From positions 1 to 41,388 of the forward strand of contig JAUWOP010000007.1 in assembly GCA_030612045.1 (NCBI GenBank): a stretch of DNA of 41,388 nt, written 5' to 3'. Origin of the DNA: Chloroflexota bacterium. Its GTDB lineage: Bacteria; Chloroflexota; Dehalococcoidia; UBA2247; JAUWOP01. Shown here piece by piece: positions 15,801 through 23,880 of the stretch. The notes beneath the pieces were generated by a model. The model saw only the letters and a list, made by a program, of their open reading frames with translations, had not been told where the DNA came from and did no database searches. The translations under genes were made by a program, and so were the position numbers. Numbering within the stretch: position 1 is the stretch's first letter; the number at the start of each line of letters is the position of its first letter.

Positions 15801-16158
15801 ATGATTCGGGAACTGTCCCGTGTATTAAATGCGATCGTGCTCCGCAGCAATGGGCAGGCAAGGAGCAATGTTTTATGGGGGTTTACTGTGATGATGGACA
15901 GAGTGATGAGGTGTGGCAGTTTCTCGCTAACTTTGGGGTGAAGGAGAAAAAGTGGGTGTACGAGAGAGACCTGATACAGAAATGGATGCCCAGTGGAGTA
16001 TTCATGGAGAGATGGATTACTGCCCACGGACTGAAGGACACGGAGGCAGGGAAACTTAGGGAAGAAGCTCGCTGCAAATACTAGGCAGCATTTTTGACAG
16101 ACCAGATGATATCTGCCTTGGCTGGCCACAGCTTGATGTTAATCTCGTGGAGGAATAG
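15801..16158 (+). pseudogene. small frameshifted gene between radical SAM paralogues
   Basis: GGGAGGTG followed by ATG 15801 is a good start, but that frame soon turns unprotein-like. One base over, the sequence reads VPCIKCDRAPQQWAGKEQC and continues through MGVYCDDGQSDEVWQFLANF to REEARCKY and a stop at 16084. A second shift near 16075 would continue it as LQILGSIFDRPDDICLGWP and end at 16158. A cysteine-bearing soluble protein of about 118 residues seems to have been broken twice, or the assembly has two indels. A shorter intact reading is 15875-16084 (69 aa), with AAGGAG 9 nt upstream. I do not recognise the family. Confidence 0.5.
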
Positions 16159-16186
16159 CTGCAAAACATCGTGTGATTCACCCTGA

Positions 16187-16217
16187 CCCTTTCCCATTGA
16201 GGGGGAGGGATTTTTAT
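16187..16217 (+). terminator. intrinsic terminator-like hairpin
   Basis: CCCTTTCCC pairs with GGGGGAGGG (two G-U pairs) around an ATTGA loop and is followed by ATTTTTAT. This is the form of a Rho-independent terminator for the first radical SAM gene and the small broken gene. The hairpin and the roughly 35 bp after it resemble the element at 38086. Confidence 0.65.
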
Positions 16218-16245
16218 ACAAAGTTATGCAGAGGGCTATAATATC
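16203..16245 (+). repeat. dispersed terminator-linked repeat, copy A
   Basis: GGGAGGGATTTTTAT followed by AAAGTTATGCAGAGGGCTAT is nearly repeated at 38100-38143 (GGGAGGGTTTTTAT, then AGAGTTATGCAGAGAGCTAT). Both copies sit in plus-strand intergenic DNA right after a hairpin. A shared tail well beyond the terminator suggests a dispersed element rather than two independent terminators. Confidence 0.6.
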
Positions 16246-16337
16246 TTATTCTCCTTCATTTTCTCAGAGTTCTCTGTGAACTCTGTGACTATCAATTGCC
16301 AGTTGAGTAGTTACGTCTGATGAAAGAAGGCTTAGAG

Positions 16338-17510
16338 ATGGTGGGGGCGTTGAGTCGTAGTGCGTGGCCAAACATTCCCCCTCGTACTAAGGAAGACAAA
16401 GAGGAAATCCTCGATATTACCAGGCGCAAATTTCAAAAAATGGTAAAAGAGGCTGAGCCCTACATGTGCTGGTATGATGTTACCGAGAAATGTGATTTAG
16501 GCTGCAAGCTTTGTTTTGCTGCTTCCACCAACGAACCCCTGGAAGATGAATTGACTACCACGGAGGCTCATTGGCTTCTCGATAACATTGCTCAGGCGGG
16601 CACACGAGCGATAGCCTTTGCAGGAGGAGAGCCAACATTAAGGGAAGACCTGCCAGACCTTATACGCTATGCAGTCAGAGAGAAGCAAATGTTTGTTGCT
16701 ATAAACACTAATGGTCAATTGCTTGCTGACAGGAAATATGTGGCGGCATTGGCACAGGCAGGGATGCAGCGAGTAAAGGTTAGTGTCGATGGATTACAAC
16801 AGAGCCATGATTGGAACCGAGGAAGTGGCACCTTTGAAAAGTGCATCCAAGCACTCGAGAATTGTGTTGAGGAGGGTATCCCAAGCCGTGTTTTCATTTC
16901 CACTATTACTCAAATGAATTTAGGGGAAGTTCCCCGGATGATAGAGCTAGCCCTCGGTTTGGGTGCAGATATTTTCATGATACCAGTTATCCCTCTGGGG
17001 AGGGCTAAAGCCTTCAAGCACTTGATGCTCACTAAGGAACAAACCCGGGAGTGGCAGAGATATTTATTCAACCAGCAAAAGATTTATGGGGTGAGTAAAA
17101 TACAATTTGAGGACCGTTACCAAATATCGGAGGATGAAGATGCTCTGTGGGTGGCTATTGACCCCCAGAGCATTGGTACTTTTATGGATACTCCGGTAGG
17201 GTGCACTGCTAGCATATGGCAATACATGATAAGCGCTAACGGTAAGGTATTTGTAGGAGATGTAATCACTCCTGAGACTGAGATATGTGACTTAAGGGAG
17301 CAGCGGTTGAGTGATGTGTGGCACAATTCTGAGGTAGCTGACTCTTTACGAGATAGGGACAAATTGAAAGGTAAGTGTGGTAGATGCGAATACCGCTTTG
17401 TCTGTGGAGGATGCAGAAGGCAGGCATTTGCTGCTACGGGAGATTTTATGGAAACAGACCCACAGTGCTGGTATGAGCCATCTAACCCAAGTTTTCCTAA
17501 CACTAGCTGA
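16338..17510 (+). CDS. radical SAM/SPASM-domain protein, copy 2
   Basis: A 390-aa paralogue of the gene at 14555. It carries CDLGCKLC as the radical SAM cluster motif, AGGEPTLREDL, and the C-terminal SPASM cysteines CGRCEYRFVCGGCRR with a final QCWYEP. The first 110 or so coding bases and the region encoding CGRCEYRFVCGG are almost identical at nucleotide level to copy 1, while the middle has diverged. That pattern indicates tandem duplication with later selection or gene conversion at the ends. ATG 16338, with AAGG about 7 nt upstream, is preferred to the tracked ATG 16320. Role and substrate are unknown. Confidence 0.87.
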   Translation: MVGALSRSAWPNIPPRTKEDKEEILDITRRKFQKMVKEAEPYMCWYDVTEKCDLGCKLCFAASTNEPLEDELTTTEAHWLLDNIAQAGTRAIAFAGGEPTLREDLPDLIRYAVREKQMFVAINTNGQLLADRKYVAALAQAGMQRVKVSVDGLQQSHDWNRGSGTFEKCIQALENCVEEGIPSRVFISTITQMNLGEVPRMIELALGLGADIFMIPVIPLGRAKAFKHLMLTKEQTREWQRYLFNQQKIYGVSKIQFEDRYQISEDEDALWVAIDPQSIGTFMDTPVGCTASIWQYMISANGKVFVGDVITPETEICDLREQRLSDVWHNSEVADSLRDRDKLKGKCGRCEYRFVCGGCRRQAFAATGDFMETDPQCWYEPSNPSFPNTS

Positions 17511-17576
17511 CTCTATTCTAATCCAAAAATGAGCCTGAGCGATAGTAGTAGTGGTAATAATCCTTTCTTTCTTTTT

Positions 17577-17636
17577 GCTGTTTTTCTCTTTCTTTGTGGA
17601 CAGTGGTGGATATGTGGATAAAAGAAAGAAAACAGC
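17577..17636. repeat. imperfect inverted repeat in spacer after copy 2
   Basis: GCTGTTTT plus CTTTCTTT, interrupted by a 3-nt bulge, pairs with AAAGAAAGAAAACAGC 25 nt later. The tract is pyrimidine-rich on one side. It could stabilise or end the radical SAM transcript but has no T-run after it on the plus strand. The rest of the 17511-17841 spacer holds only a short tRNA-T-arm-like sequence near 17740 and no gene. Confidence 0.45.
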
Positions 17637-17841
17637 TTCAGGCAACTCAGTTCATAAATCTTGAGATTTGTTGGAAGAGACTACTTCTTGTTATCTAAGC
17701 GCACTAGATGGTATATTTAGCTTACATCTTTTAGTTGGAGTATCGTAGGTTCGAGTCTCACATACTCTATCTTAGTTATCAGCCCCCAGATTTCAGTTGG
17801 ACTGAAGACTGACAGGTAATGTCTGAAAGGAAGATAGGACT

Positions 17842-18636
17842 ATGGTGACGGAAGAGGAAAATGCAGAGCGGCTGGCCAGTAGGGTAGCTGACTTAATTCT
17901 TAATGCCAAAAAGGTAGTGGTGTTTACTGGAGCTGGGGTTAGCACCGAATCAGGAATTCCCGACTTCCGTAGTCCTGGTGGATTATGGGATAGGTATGAC
18001 CCTGAGGAATTTACTTATCAAAGGTTCGTGAGCAGCTATGAGTCGAGGAGAAGGCACTGGGAAATGTTAGCAGATTCCTCTCTTCTGACCATAGAGGCAA
18101 AACCTAACCCTACCCATTATGCTATTGCTGAGCTGGAGAGGTTGGGGAAACTGGATTGCGTCATTACCCAGAATGTAGATAACCTGCACCAAAGAGCAGG
18201 GACCTCCGAAGAAAATGTACTGGAGCTTCATGGGAGCACACAGCGTGTGGTCTGTCTGAACTGCGGAAAATGCTACCCATCAGCACACATCCATAATGAG
18301 ATAAAAAAAGGAGTCGAGGTGCCTGAATGTGAGGCATGCCATGGAATGTTGAAACCGGATGCTGTCCTCTTTGGTGAGGCATTACCTCAGAGAGTGCTTA
18401 GTGAAGCAATTCGTCGCTCCCGTAGCTGCGACCTGTGTATCGTCATCGGCTCTACCCTCATAGTGTATCCTGCTGCTGCTATGCCTAGTTATGCACTGGA
18501 AGCGGGAGCAAAACTGGTCATCGTCAATATTACCCCTACTCCACTGGATAGGCAAGCTGAGGTACTCTTTCATGGGAAGGCAGGTAACTTCATGTCAAAA
18601 GTAGTGGAGAAGGTGAGGGGGCGACTAATCCCTTAA
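17842..18636 (+). CDS. cobB: sirtuin NAD-dependent protein deacylase (CobB type)
   Basis: A 264-aa Sir2-family enzyme that removes acyl groups from lysines using NAD. All core motifs are present: FTGAGVSTESGIPDFRS near residues 32-48, TQNVDNLHQRAG near 110, the catalytic histidine in LELHGSTQ near 128, a zinc site CLNCGKCYP with CEACHGMLKP, and VIGSTLIVYPAA. Length is normal. It is the bacterial metabolic type; it has no extra domains of the kind seen in Sir2 defence proteins. It ends 1 nt before the convergent helicase gene. Confidence 0.94.
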   Translation: MVTEEENAERLASRVADLILNAKKVVVFTGAGVSTESGIPDFRSPGGLWDRYDPEEFTYQRFVSSYESRRRHWEMLADSSLLTIEAKPNPTHYAIAELERLGKLDCVITQNVDNLHQRAGTSEENVLELHGSTQRVVCLNCGKCYPSAHIHNEIKKGVEVPECEACHGMLKPDAVLFGEALPQRVLSEAIRRSRSCDLCIVIGSTLIVYPAAAMPSYALEAGAKLVIVNITPTPLDRQAEVLFHGKAGNFMSKVVEKVRGRLIP

Positions 18637-18637
18637 C

Positions 18638-20923
18638 CTACAAGTGTAATGGATGACACAATTCATCCATGAGCATCACTGCAGCCTCCTTGTCCAGGGG
18701 CTGGTTGTTATTGCCGCACTTGGGTGAGTGGATGCAACTGGGACAACCTTCCTCACAGGGGCAGTCAACAATCATTTTCTGGGTAACCTCCCACAACTGC
18801 TGAATTAATTCAAAGCCCTTCTCTGCAATGCCAATCCCGCCGGGATGTGCATCATAGATAAAGATTTGAGGTTTGCCTGTATCAGGATGAAGCAGCGTCG
18901 AAATCCCTCCAATGTCGTTACGGTCACAGAGAGCGAAGAGGGGAAGCATAGCAATAGTAGCATGCTCAGTAGCATGTAATCCCCCGGCAAAATCAAGTCC
19001 AGCATCATATATCACTTGTTTTACTTCAGGAGGAATGTCAAACCACACGGCAACAGTTTGGAAGGAATAAGGGGGCAGTTCCACTACCTCTTCCTCTATC
19101 ACCTCTTCAGTGTACTGCATCTTCTTCTTAAACCCTATGACAGTAGTGGTAACTTCTACTTCACCCAGGTAAATCCGGCTCTGAGCCATCTCCTTTTCCT
19201 GTATTACACTGATTATCCTGAGTTCAGAGAGTTCCCTTGCCTGAGTATAATAAGAGACATCAACATGCTGGGCATAGGCAGTATGAGAATGTAAATCCAA
19301 CTCAACGACCAGAAAAGTCTCACCCTGGTGCAGATATATTGCTCCAGGATGAAGCTGCAATAAGGCAATACTTCCCTCCACGGTCTCCATCAGCTTATTC
19401 CTCTGAGATGAGTCGACCAAGGTATAACGATAATCTGAGACAGAGCGCAGATTAATTGCTGCAGCAGGATAGTTTATAGTCGGTGAAGGATACCAGCGTC
19501 CCTTACGCATTCGAAGCTGCCCGCTTTGCTCCAATGTCTCTAACACCTGAGTAAAGCTCTCGCCAAAAAACTCTTTATCAGTGCCAACCAATGGTAACTC
19601 CCAGGCGGCACAGAGTAGGTGGGATTTCAGGATATGGATATTCCCTGGGTTAATCAGAGCATTCTCAAACCCTTTATGGAAGAAGGAGTCAGGGTGGTGC
19701 ATAAAATATTGGTCCAGCGGATTACTCGCTCCAATAAGAATACTCAGTGACCTTTGTTGTTTTCTTCCACTGCGCCCTGCCTGCTGCCATGTACTGGCGA
19801 TGCTCCCCGGGTAACCGGTTAGTATTGTGGCATCAAGGTCACCAATATCAATCCCCAACTCCAGTGCTGTGGTAGCTACTATACCTCTCAAGTTACCCTG
19901 AAAGAAGTCCCGTTCTATCTGGCGACGTTCTTCGGGAAGATAACCTGCACGGTAAGGCTTAATTTGCTCTGCCAGACCCAGGTCAACCAAGCGTTCATGA
20001 GAATACCTATAGATTAGCTCAGTCAGTTTGCGGGTATGAGCAAAGGTGAGGGTACGAATATTACGATGAACTAACTCTGCCAGTAAAGAAGCTGCTTCAC
20101 TATTAGTGCTGCGTCTTACCATGTGGGCTTCATCAATAAGGGGGGGATTCCAGAAGACAAAGTCCTTACCACCATAAGAGGAACCATTCTCCTCTATCAG
20201 GTCGAAGGGTAATCCTACCAGTTTCTCAATGTGTTCCTTAGGGTTGGCAATAGTAGCTGAGCAGCAGATAAACTGGGGAAAGGAATTGTAATATCCACAC
20301 AGGCGCCGCAACCGTCGTAACACGTTGCCTACCTGAGAGCCAAACACTCCACGATACATATGAGCCTCATCTACTACTACAAACCTGAGACAGCGCAGAA
20401 ATCGTGACCACATGGAATGGTTGGGAAGGATTCCAAGGTGAAGCATGTCGGGATTACTGAGCACAACTCGGGAGCGTCTCCTTATTCCGGCACGCTCCGC
20501 TTGAGGTGTATCACCATCAAAGAGGGCACACTCTATGTAGTGGAGATGCGAGGATAGACGCAGTAGAGTTTGCATCTGGTCTTGGGCCAGTGCTTTAGTG
20601 GGAAAGAGATAAAGGGCACAACAATTCTTATCATTCAGAAGTGCCTCTAGTATGGGAAGGTTATAGCACATGGTTTTACCACTGGCAGCCGAGGTAGATA
20701 CCATAACATTTCTTCCTGCACGAGCTACCTTTAGTGCCGTTACCTGATGAGTATAGAGAGGGAACATACCGGCAGATTTCAGAGCGGATTCCAGCAGTGG
20801 GGGCAGAGGCTTATCCAGCTCACCATAACTTGCTGATTGGGATGGTATATGCTCTACATGAACAATCTGATTTTGATAAAAAGGTAACTCTTTAAGTTGC
20901 TCTAGCAGGAAGGCAGTATCCAT
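18638..20923 (-). CDS. MrfA-like DEAD/DEAH-box helicase with DUF1998 zinc domain
   Basis: A 761-aa superfamily 2 helicase of the MrfA/YprA (Hrq1-like) type. Bacillus MrfA is a 3'-5' DNA helicase in mitomycin C damage repair. Motif I is TSAASGKT (residues 77-84), motif II VVVDEAHMYRG (DEAH at 185-188), and motif VI QQAGRSGRKQ. The C-terminal DUF1998 part ends with the four-cysteine zinc site CPCEEGCPSCIHSPKCG. Length matches the family. It is convergent with the sirtuin gene and is followed upstream on the same strand by the biotin ligase gene, 55 bp apart, so the two may share a transcript. Confidence 0.92.
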   Translation of the reverse strand: MDTAFLLEQLKELPFYQNQIVHVEHIPSQSASYGELDKPLPPLLESALKSAGMFPLYTHQVTALKVARAGRNVMVSTSAASGKTMCYNLPILEALLNDKNCCALYLFPTKALAQDQMQTLLRLSSHLHYIECALFDGDTPQAERAGIRRRSRVVLSNPDMLHLGILPNHSMWSRFLRCLRFVVVDEAHMYRGVFGSQVGNVLRRLRRLCGYYNSFPQFICCSATIANPKEHIEKLVGLPFDLIEENGSSYGGKDFVFWNPPLIDEAHMVRRSTNSEAASLLAELVHRNIRTLTFAHTRKLTELIYRYSHERLVDLGLAEQIKPYRAGYLPEERRQIERDFFQGNLRGIVATTALELGIDIGDLDATILTGYPGSIASTWQQAGRSGRKQQRSLSILIGASNPLDQYFMHHPDSFFHKGFENALINPGNIHILKSHLLCAAWELPLVGTDKEFFGESFTQVLETLEQSGQLRMRKGRWYPSPTINYPAAAINLRSVSDYRYTLVDSSQRNKLMETVEGSIALLQLHPGAIYLHQGETFLVVELDLHSHTAYAQHVDVSYYTQARELSELRIISVIQEKEMAQSRIYLGEVEVTTTVIGFKKKMQYTEEVIEEEVVELPPYSFQTVAVWFDIPPEVKQVIYDAGLDFAGGLHATEHATIAMLPLFALCDRNDIGGISTLLHPDTGKPQIFIYDAHPGGIGIAEKGFELIQQLWEVTQKMIVDCPCEEGCPSCIHSPKCGNNNQPLDKEAAVMLMDELCHPLHL

Positions 20924-20978
20924 TTCACCATTACATTATACGCCAAACGGAACTGAAATTTATACGACCCCGGGCGCA

Positions 20979-21734
20979 TTAGATGCTAAGGGTTACCTCC
21001 CCGTCTACCACAGTAGTTAGAGTTCCATCTGGGTGCCTCAACACCAAGCTACCATCAGGGTTAATAACCTCCACGAATCCTTCCTCAATAGTATCACCAC
21101 GTTGGAGACGAATGCTTTTGCCCAAGGTTTCCACATGGGTAATCCAGAGTTCATGTAGTGACTCCCCCTGGTGTAATAATAGGTAGAGGTTTTCAAATTC
21201 CTGGAGCAACACTCGCAATACCTCTTGCCGTGAGAAGTCTCTTCCTGCTTCTATAGAAAGGCTGGTAGCCAGAGTAGAGATTTCGGGAAACTGAGAAGGG
21301 TCAAGGTTTACATTGAGCCCAATACCCACAATGGTTGCCTTAATAGTCTTACCAAGGAAGACATTCTCTATCAAAATGCCACATACCTTTTTACCGTTGA
21401 TAAGAACATCATTAGGCCATTTAATAACGGAACTCAAATGGGCAGTCTTCTCGATGCTTTGAACCACTGCCAGAGATGCTGCCATATTCATCTGGAAAAC
21501 ATCACTCAGGTGTGGGTAGAGGATGATGGAAAGTAGCAAGCTACTATCTGGAGCCGAGACCCACTTCCTACTGTAGCGTCCCCTCCCCTCCAACTGCTCA
21601 TCAGCAACAATAACTGTCCCTTCAGCAATCCCATTCTCTGCTTTTCGCTTTGCCTCACTCATAGTAGAAGGAAGAGAGGGATAGTGAAGTATATTCTGTC
21701 CTATGAAGCTTGTTTGCAGCCCTTCGAGTCTCAT
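20979..21734 (-). CDS. birA: biotin-protein ligase, catalytic type without DNA-binding domain
   Basis: A 251-aa enzyme that activates biotin with ATP and attaches it to the lysine of biotin carboxyl carrier proteins. The signature GRGRYSRKW lies near residues 49-57 and KWPNDVLINGKKVCGIL near 104, and a C-terminal BPL_C barrel is present from about residue 205. The protein starts at the catalytic domain, so it lacks the helix-turn-helix of E. coli BirA and should not repress transcription itself. It is divergent from proC, with about 180 bp between them. Confidence 0.92.
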   Translation of the reverse strand: MRLEGLQTSFIGQNILHYPSLPSTMSEAKRKAENGIAEGTVIVADEQLEGRGRYSRKWVSAPDSSLLLSIILYPHLSDVFQMNMAASLAVVQSIEKTAHLSSVIKWPNDVLINGKKVCGILIENVFLGKTIKATIVGIGLNVNLDPSQFPEISTLATSLSIEAGRDFSRQEVLRVLLQEFENLYLLLHQGESLHELWITHVETLGKSIRLQRGDTIEEGFVEVINPDGSLVLRHPDGTLTTVVDGEVTLSI

Positions 21735-21858
21735 TTATATACAACTATAGCAGTTGTCCTTAGAGGGAGCAACTCAGCCGAATCCATTCTCAAGGTAGAA
21801 TGAAGACAGTGGTAGAAATCTTTGATATAATGCCCAAGGTAGCGGTTGTGGAGCAGGC

Positions 21859-21867
21859 TGCTATAAT
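21859..21867 (+). promoter_or_regulatory. extended -10 promoter candidate for proC operon
   Basis: TGCTATAAT is a perfect extended -10 element. Transcription would start near 21874, leaving a leader of about 44 nt before the proC ATG. No convincing -35 is visible at the usual distance, as is common for extended -10 promoters. A second TATAAT, in TTGATATAATG, occurs near 21830. Confidence 0.45.
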
Positions 21868-21917
21868 GGTAAAAGTAGGCTGGGCTGGTATGCCTGGTGA
21901 GTACGGGGAGTGAGATT

Positions 21918-22727
21918 ATGCGAATAGCTTTTATTGGTGGAGGTGTTATGGCTGAAGCCATAATACAGGCTCTCTTGCATAAAGAAATAGTTACCCCTTC
22001 CGAGCTTGTGGTCAGCGATATTAGCACAGTACGATGTTCTTATCTTGGTCATAAGCATGGAATAATTGCCCTTCAGGATAACATAAGGGCAATAGATGGG
22101 GCAGCAGTAATCATCCTGGCTATTCAACCTCGCTCATTAGCCGAAGTCATGTCTGAATTGAATGGGCAGATTCAGTCTCAGCAATTGATTCTCTCCATAG
22201 TTGCTGCAACCCCTATAGCAGTAATTCAGAAGGGACTTAGCCACTGCTCTGTTGTTCGTGCTATGCCTAATATGCCAGCTCAAATTGGCGAAGGGGTAAC
22301 TGTATGGGCAGCTGCTACCGAGGTAGATGAGTCAGAGAAGGAATCAGTACATTCTATCCTTGGTAGCCTGGGGAAAGAATTCTTCGTCCCGGATGAAAGG
22401 TATATTGAGATGTCTACGGCAGTAAGCGGAAGTGGCCCCGCTTATGTTTTTCTATTTATTGAAGCCCTCATGGATGCTGCACTGCGTATTGGACTCCCTC
22501 ATGACCTATGCAAAGAATTGGTATTGCATACTGTAAAGGGCTCTGTTTCCCTGCTACAACAAACAGGAAGTCATCCGGCTGAATTAAGACACAGGGTCAC
22601 TTCCCCGGGAGGAGTAACTGCTGAAGGTTTAAGACAACTGGAAGAGGATGGCATTCGTGCTATCATTCAGCGAGCTGTTACTAGTGCCTATAATAAGGTA
22701 ATGACTGTTGCTTCAGGAGAGCGGTAA
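21918..22727 (+). CDS. proC: pyrroline-5-carboxylate reductase
   Basis: A 269-aa enzyme that reduces pyrroline-5-carboxylate to proline with NAD(P)H in the cytoplasm, the last step of proline synthesis. The N-terminal IAFIGGGVMAEAI is the dinucleotide-binding loop, VVRAMPNMPAQIGEG lies near residue 113, and the C-terminal TAVSGSGPAYVF with VTSPGGVTAEGL is the P5CR signature. ATG 21918 with GGGGAGTGAG upstream is preferred to the tracked GTG 21897. Its stop overlaps the yggT start as TAATG. Confidence 0.94.
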   Translation: MRIAFIGGGVMAEAIIQALLHKEIVTPSELVVSDISTVRCSYLGHKHGIIALQDNIRAIDGAAVIILAIQPRSLAEVMSELNGQIQSQQLILSIVAATPIAVIQKGLSHCSVVRAMPNMPAQIGEGVTVWAAATEVDESEKESVHSILGSLGKEFFVPDERYIEMSTAVSGSGPAYVFLFIEALMDAALRIGLPHDLCKELVLHTVKGSVSLLQQTGSHPAELRHRVTSPGGVTAEGLRQLEEDGIRAIIQRAVTSAYNKVMTVASGER

Positions 22728-22987
22728 TGACAGGAATGATAGTAGTACGCTTCATTGACACCCTCTGTTGGGTGCTTTCTATAGCTATTATTATACGTGT
22801 TATCCTATCTTGGTTTTCTATCCGTCCTGATAACCCCGCTGCTATAATTATATATCAGATTACCGAACCAATTCTTGCCCCCTTGAGGCGTATAATACCC
22901 TCTATAGGTATGATTGATATTACTCCGATGGTAGCAATAGTAATCCTGTGGGTAGTGGATATGCTGATAGTATCCTTGCTTACCTAG
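22727..22987 (+). CDS. YggT-family membrane protein
   Basis: An 86-aa integral membrane protein of the YggT family (pfam02325). Two hydrophobic helices, around VRFIDTLCWVLSIAIIIRVI and MIDITPMVAIVILWVVDML, flank the conserved loop ITEPILAPLRRIIPSIG. The biochemical role is not established; family members often sit next to proC, as here. Translation is coupled to proC through the TAATG overlap. Confidence 0.9.
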   Translation: MTGMIVVRFIDTLCWVLSIAIIIRVILSWFSIRPDNPAAIIIYQITEPILAPLRRIIPSIGMIDITPMVAIVILWVVDMLIVSLLT

Positions 22988-23052
22988 TGTGCTTTCACCT
23001 GATGTCGGCTTTTTAATGTCCTCGTAGGTTGTGTAAAAAAGGAGGGAACACA

Positions 23053-23880
23053 ATGAGAGTCACCATAAATAACATCAAGGGGATGAAGGAACGGGGAGAA
23101 AAAATTTCTATGCTCACTGCCTATGACTATGCTTTCGCCAAGATAATTGATGAGGCAGGAATTCCCATTATTCTGGTAGGAGATAGTTTGGGGATGGTGA
23201 TGCTGGGGTATGAATCAACTATCCCGGTGACATTAGAAGAGATGCTACACCATACCAGGGCGGTGGTCAGAGGCACCAAACAGGCACTGGTTGTTGGAGA
23301 CATGCCTTTCATGACCTATCACACCAATACTGCTGAGGCACTGCATAATGCTGCCCGTTTTCTCCAGGAGGGTGGTGCTCAGGCAGTGAAGCTAGAAGGT
23401 GGGGTGAGGATGGCAGATACAATAAAAAAAGTGGTGGAGTGTGGCATACCTGTGATGGCACATATTGGGCTTACCCCACAGTCTATTCATCAGCTTGGTG
23501 GATTCAAGGTGCAAGGGAAGACCCCCGAGTCAGCATCAAGGCTACTGCAGGATGCACTGGCAGTAGAAGAAGCGGGAGCTTTCGCTGTTGTTCTGGAATC
23601 TGTCCCTACACCACTGGCACGATTGGTAACTGAAAAACTCCATATTCCTACTATTGGTATTGGAGCTGGAGAGTGGTGTGACGGGCAAGTTCAAGTTGTC
23701 AGTGATATCCTCGGTCTGTTTACCGATTTTGTTCCCCGGCATGCCAAGCAATACACTCATCTGGCAGATATAATCAAGGCTGCGGTCGGAGATTATATTT
23801 CTGAGGTACAGAGTGGTAGTTTTCCCACAGTAAAACAAAGCTATACTATGGATGAAACTATCATCGAGGGTCTGAGGTAA
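23053..23880 (+). CDS. panB: 3-methyl-2-oxobutanoate hydroxymethyltransferase
   Basis: A 275-aa TIM-barrel enzyme that transfers a hydroxymethyl group from methylenetetrahydrofolate to ketoisovalerate, giving ketopantoate, the first committed step of pantothenate synthesis. ISMLTAYDYAFAKIIDEAGI lies near residue 17. LVGDSLGMVMLGYEST carries metal-binding Asp, and AHIGLTPQSIHQLGGFKVQG and IGIGAGEWCDGQVQV are further signatures. ATG 23053, with GGAGGG 5-6 nt upstream, is preferred to the tracked TTG 23029. It is followed directly by panC, with stop and start overlapping. Confidence 0.95.
   Translation: MRVTINNIKGMKERGEKISMLTAYDYAFAKIIDEAGIPIILVGDSLGMVMLGYESTIPVTLEEMLHHTRAVVRGTKQALVVGDMPFMTYHTNTAEALHNAARFLQEGGAQAVKLEGGVRMADTIKKVVECGIPVMAHIGLTPQSIHQLGGFKVQGKTPESASRLLQDALAVEEAGAFAVVLESVPTPLARLVTEKLHIPTIGIGAGEWCDGQVQVVSDILGLFTDFVPRHAKQYTHLADIIKAAVGDYISEVQSGSFPTVKQSYTMDETIIEGLR

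Noticed and set aside
17720-17770. tRNA gene
   Set aside because: Only a T-arm-like and acceptor-like part is visible; no D-arm or anticodon arm can be drawn.
17842-18636. Sir2 gene near HerA, possible Sir2-HerA defence system
   Set aside because: It is a standard CobB-type sirtuin of 264 aa, 6.4 kb from herA with unrelated genes between, and lacks the extra domain of defence Sir2 proteins.
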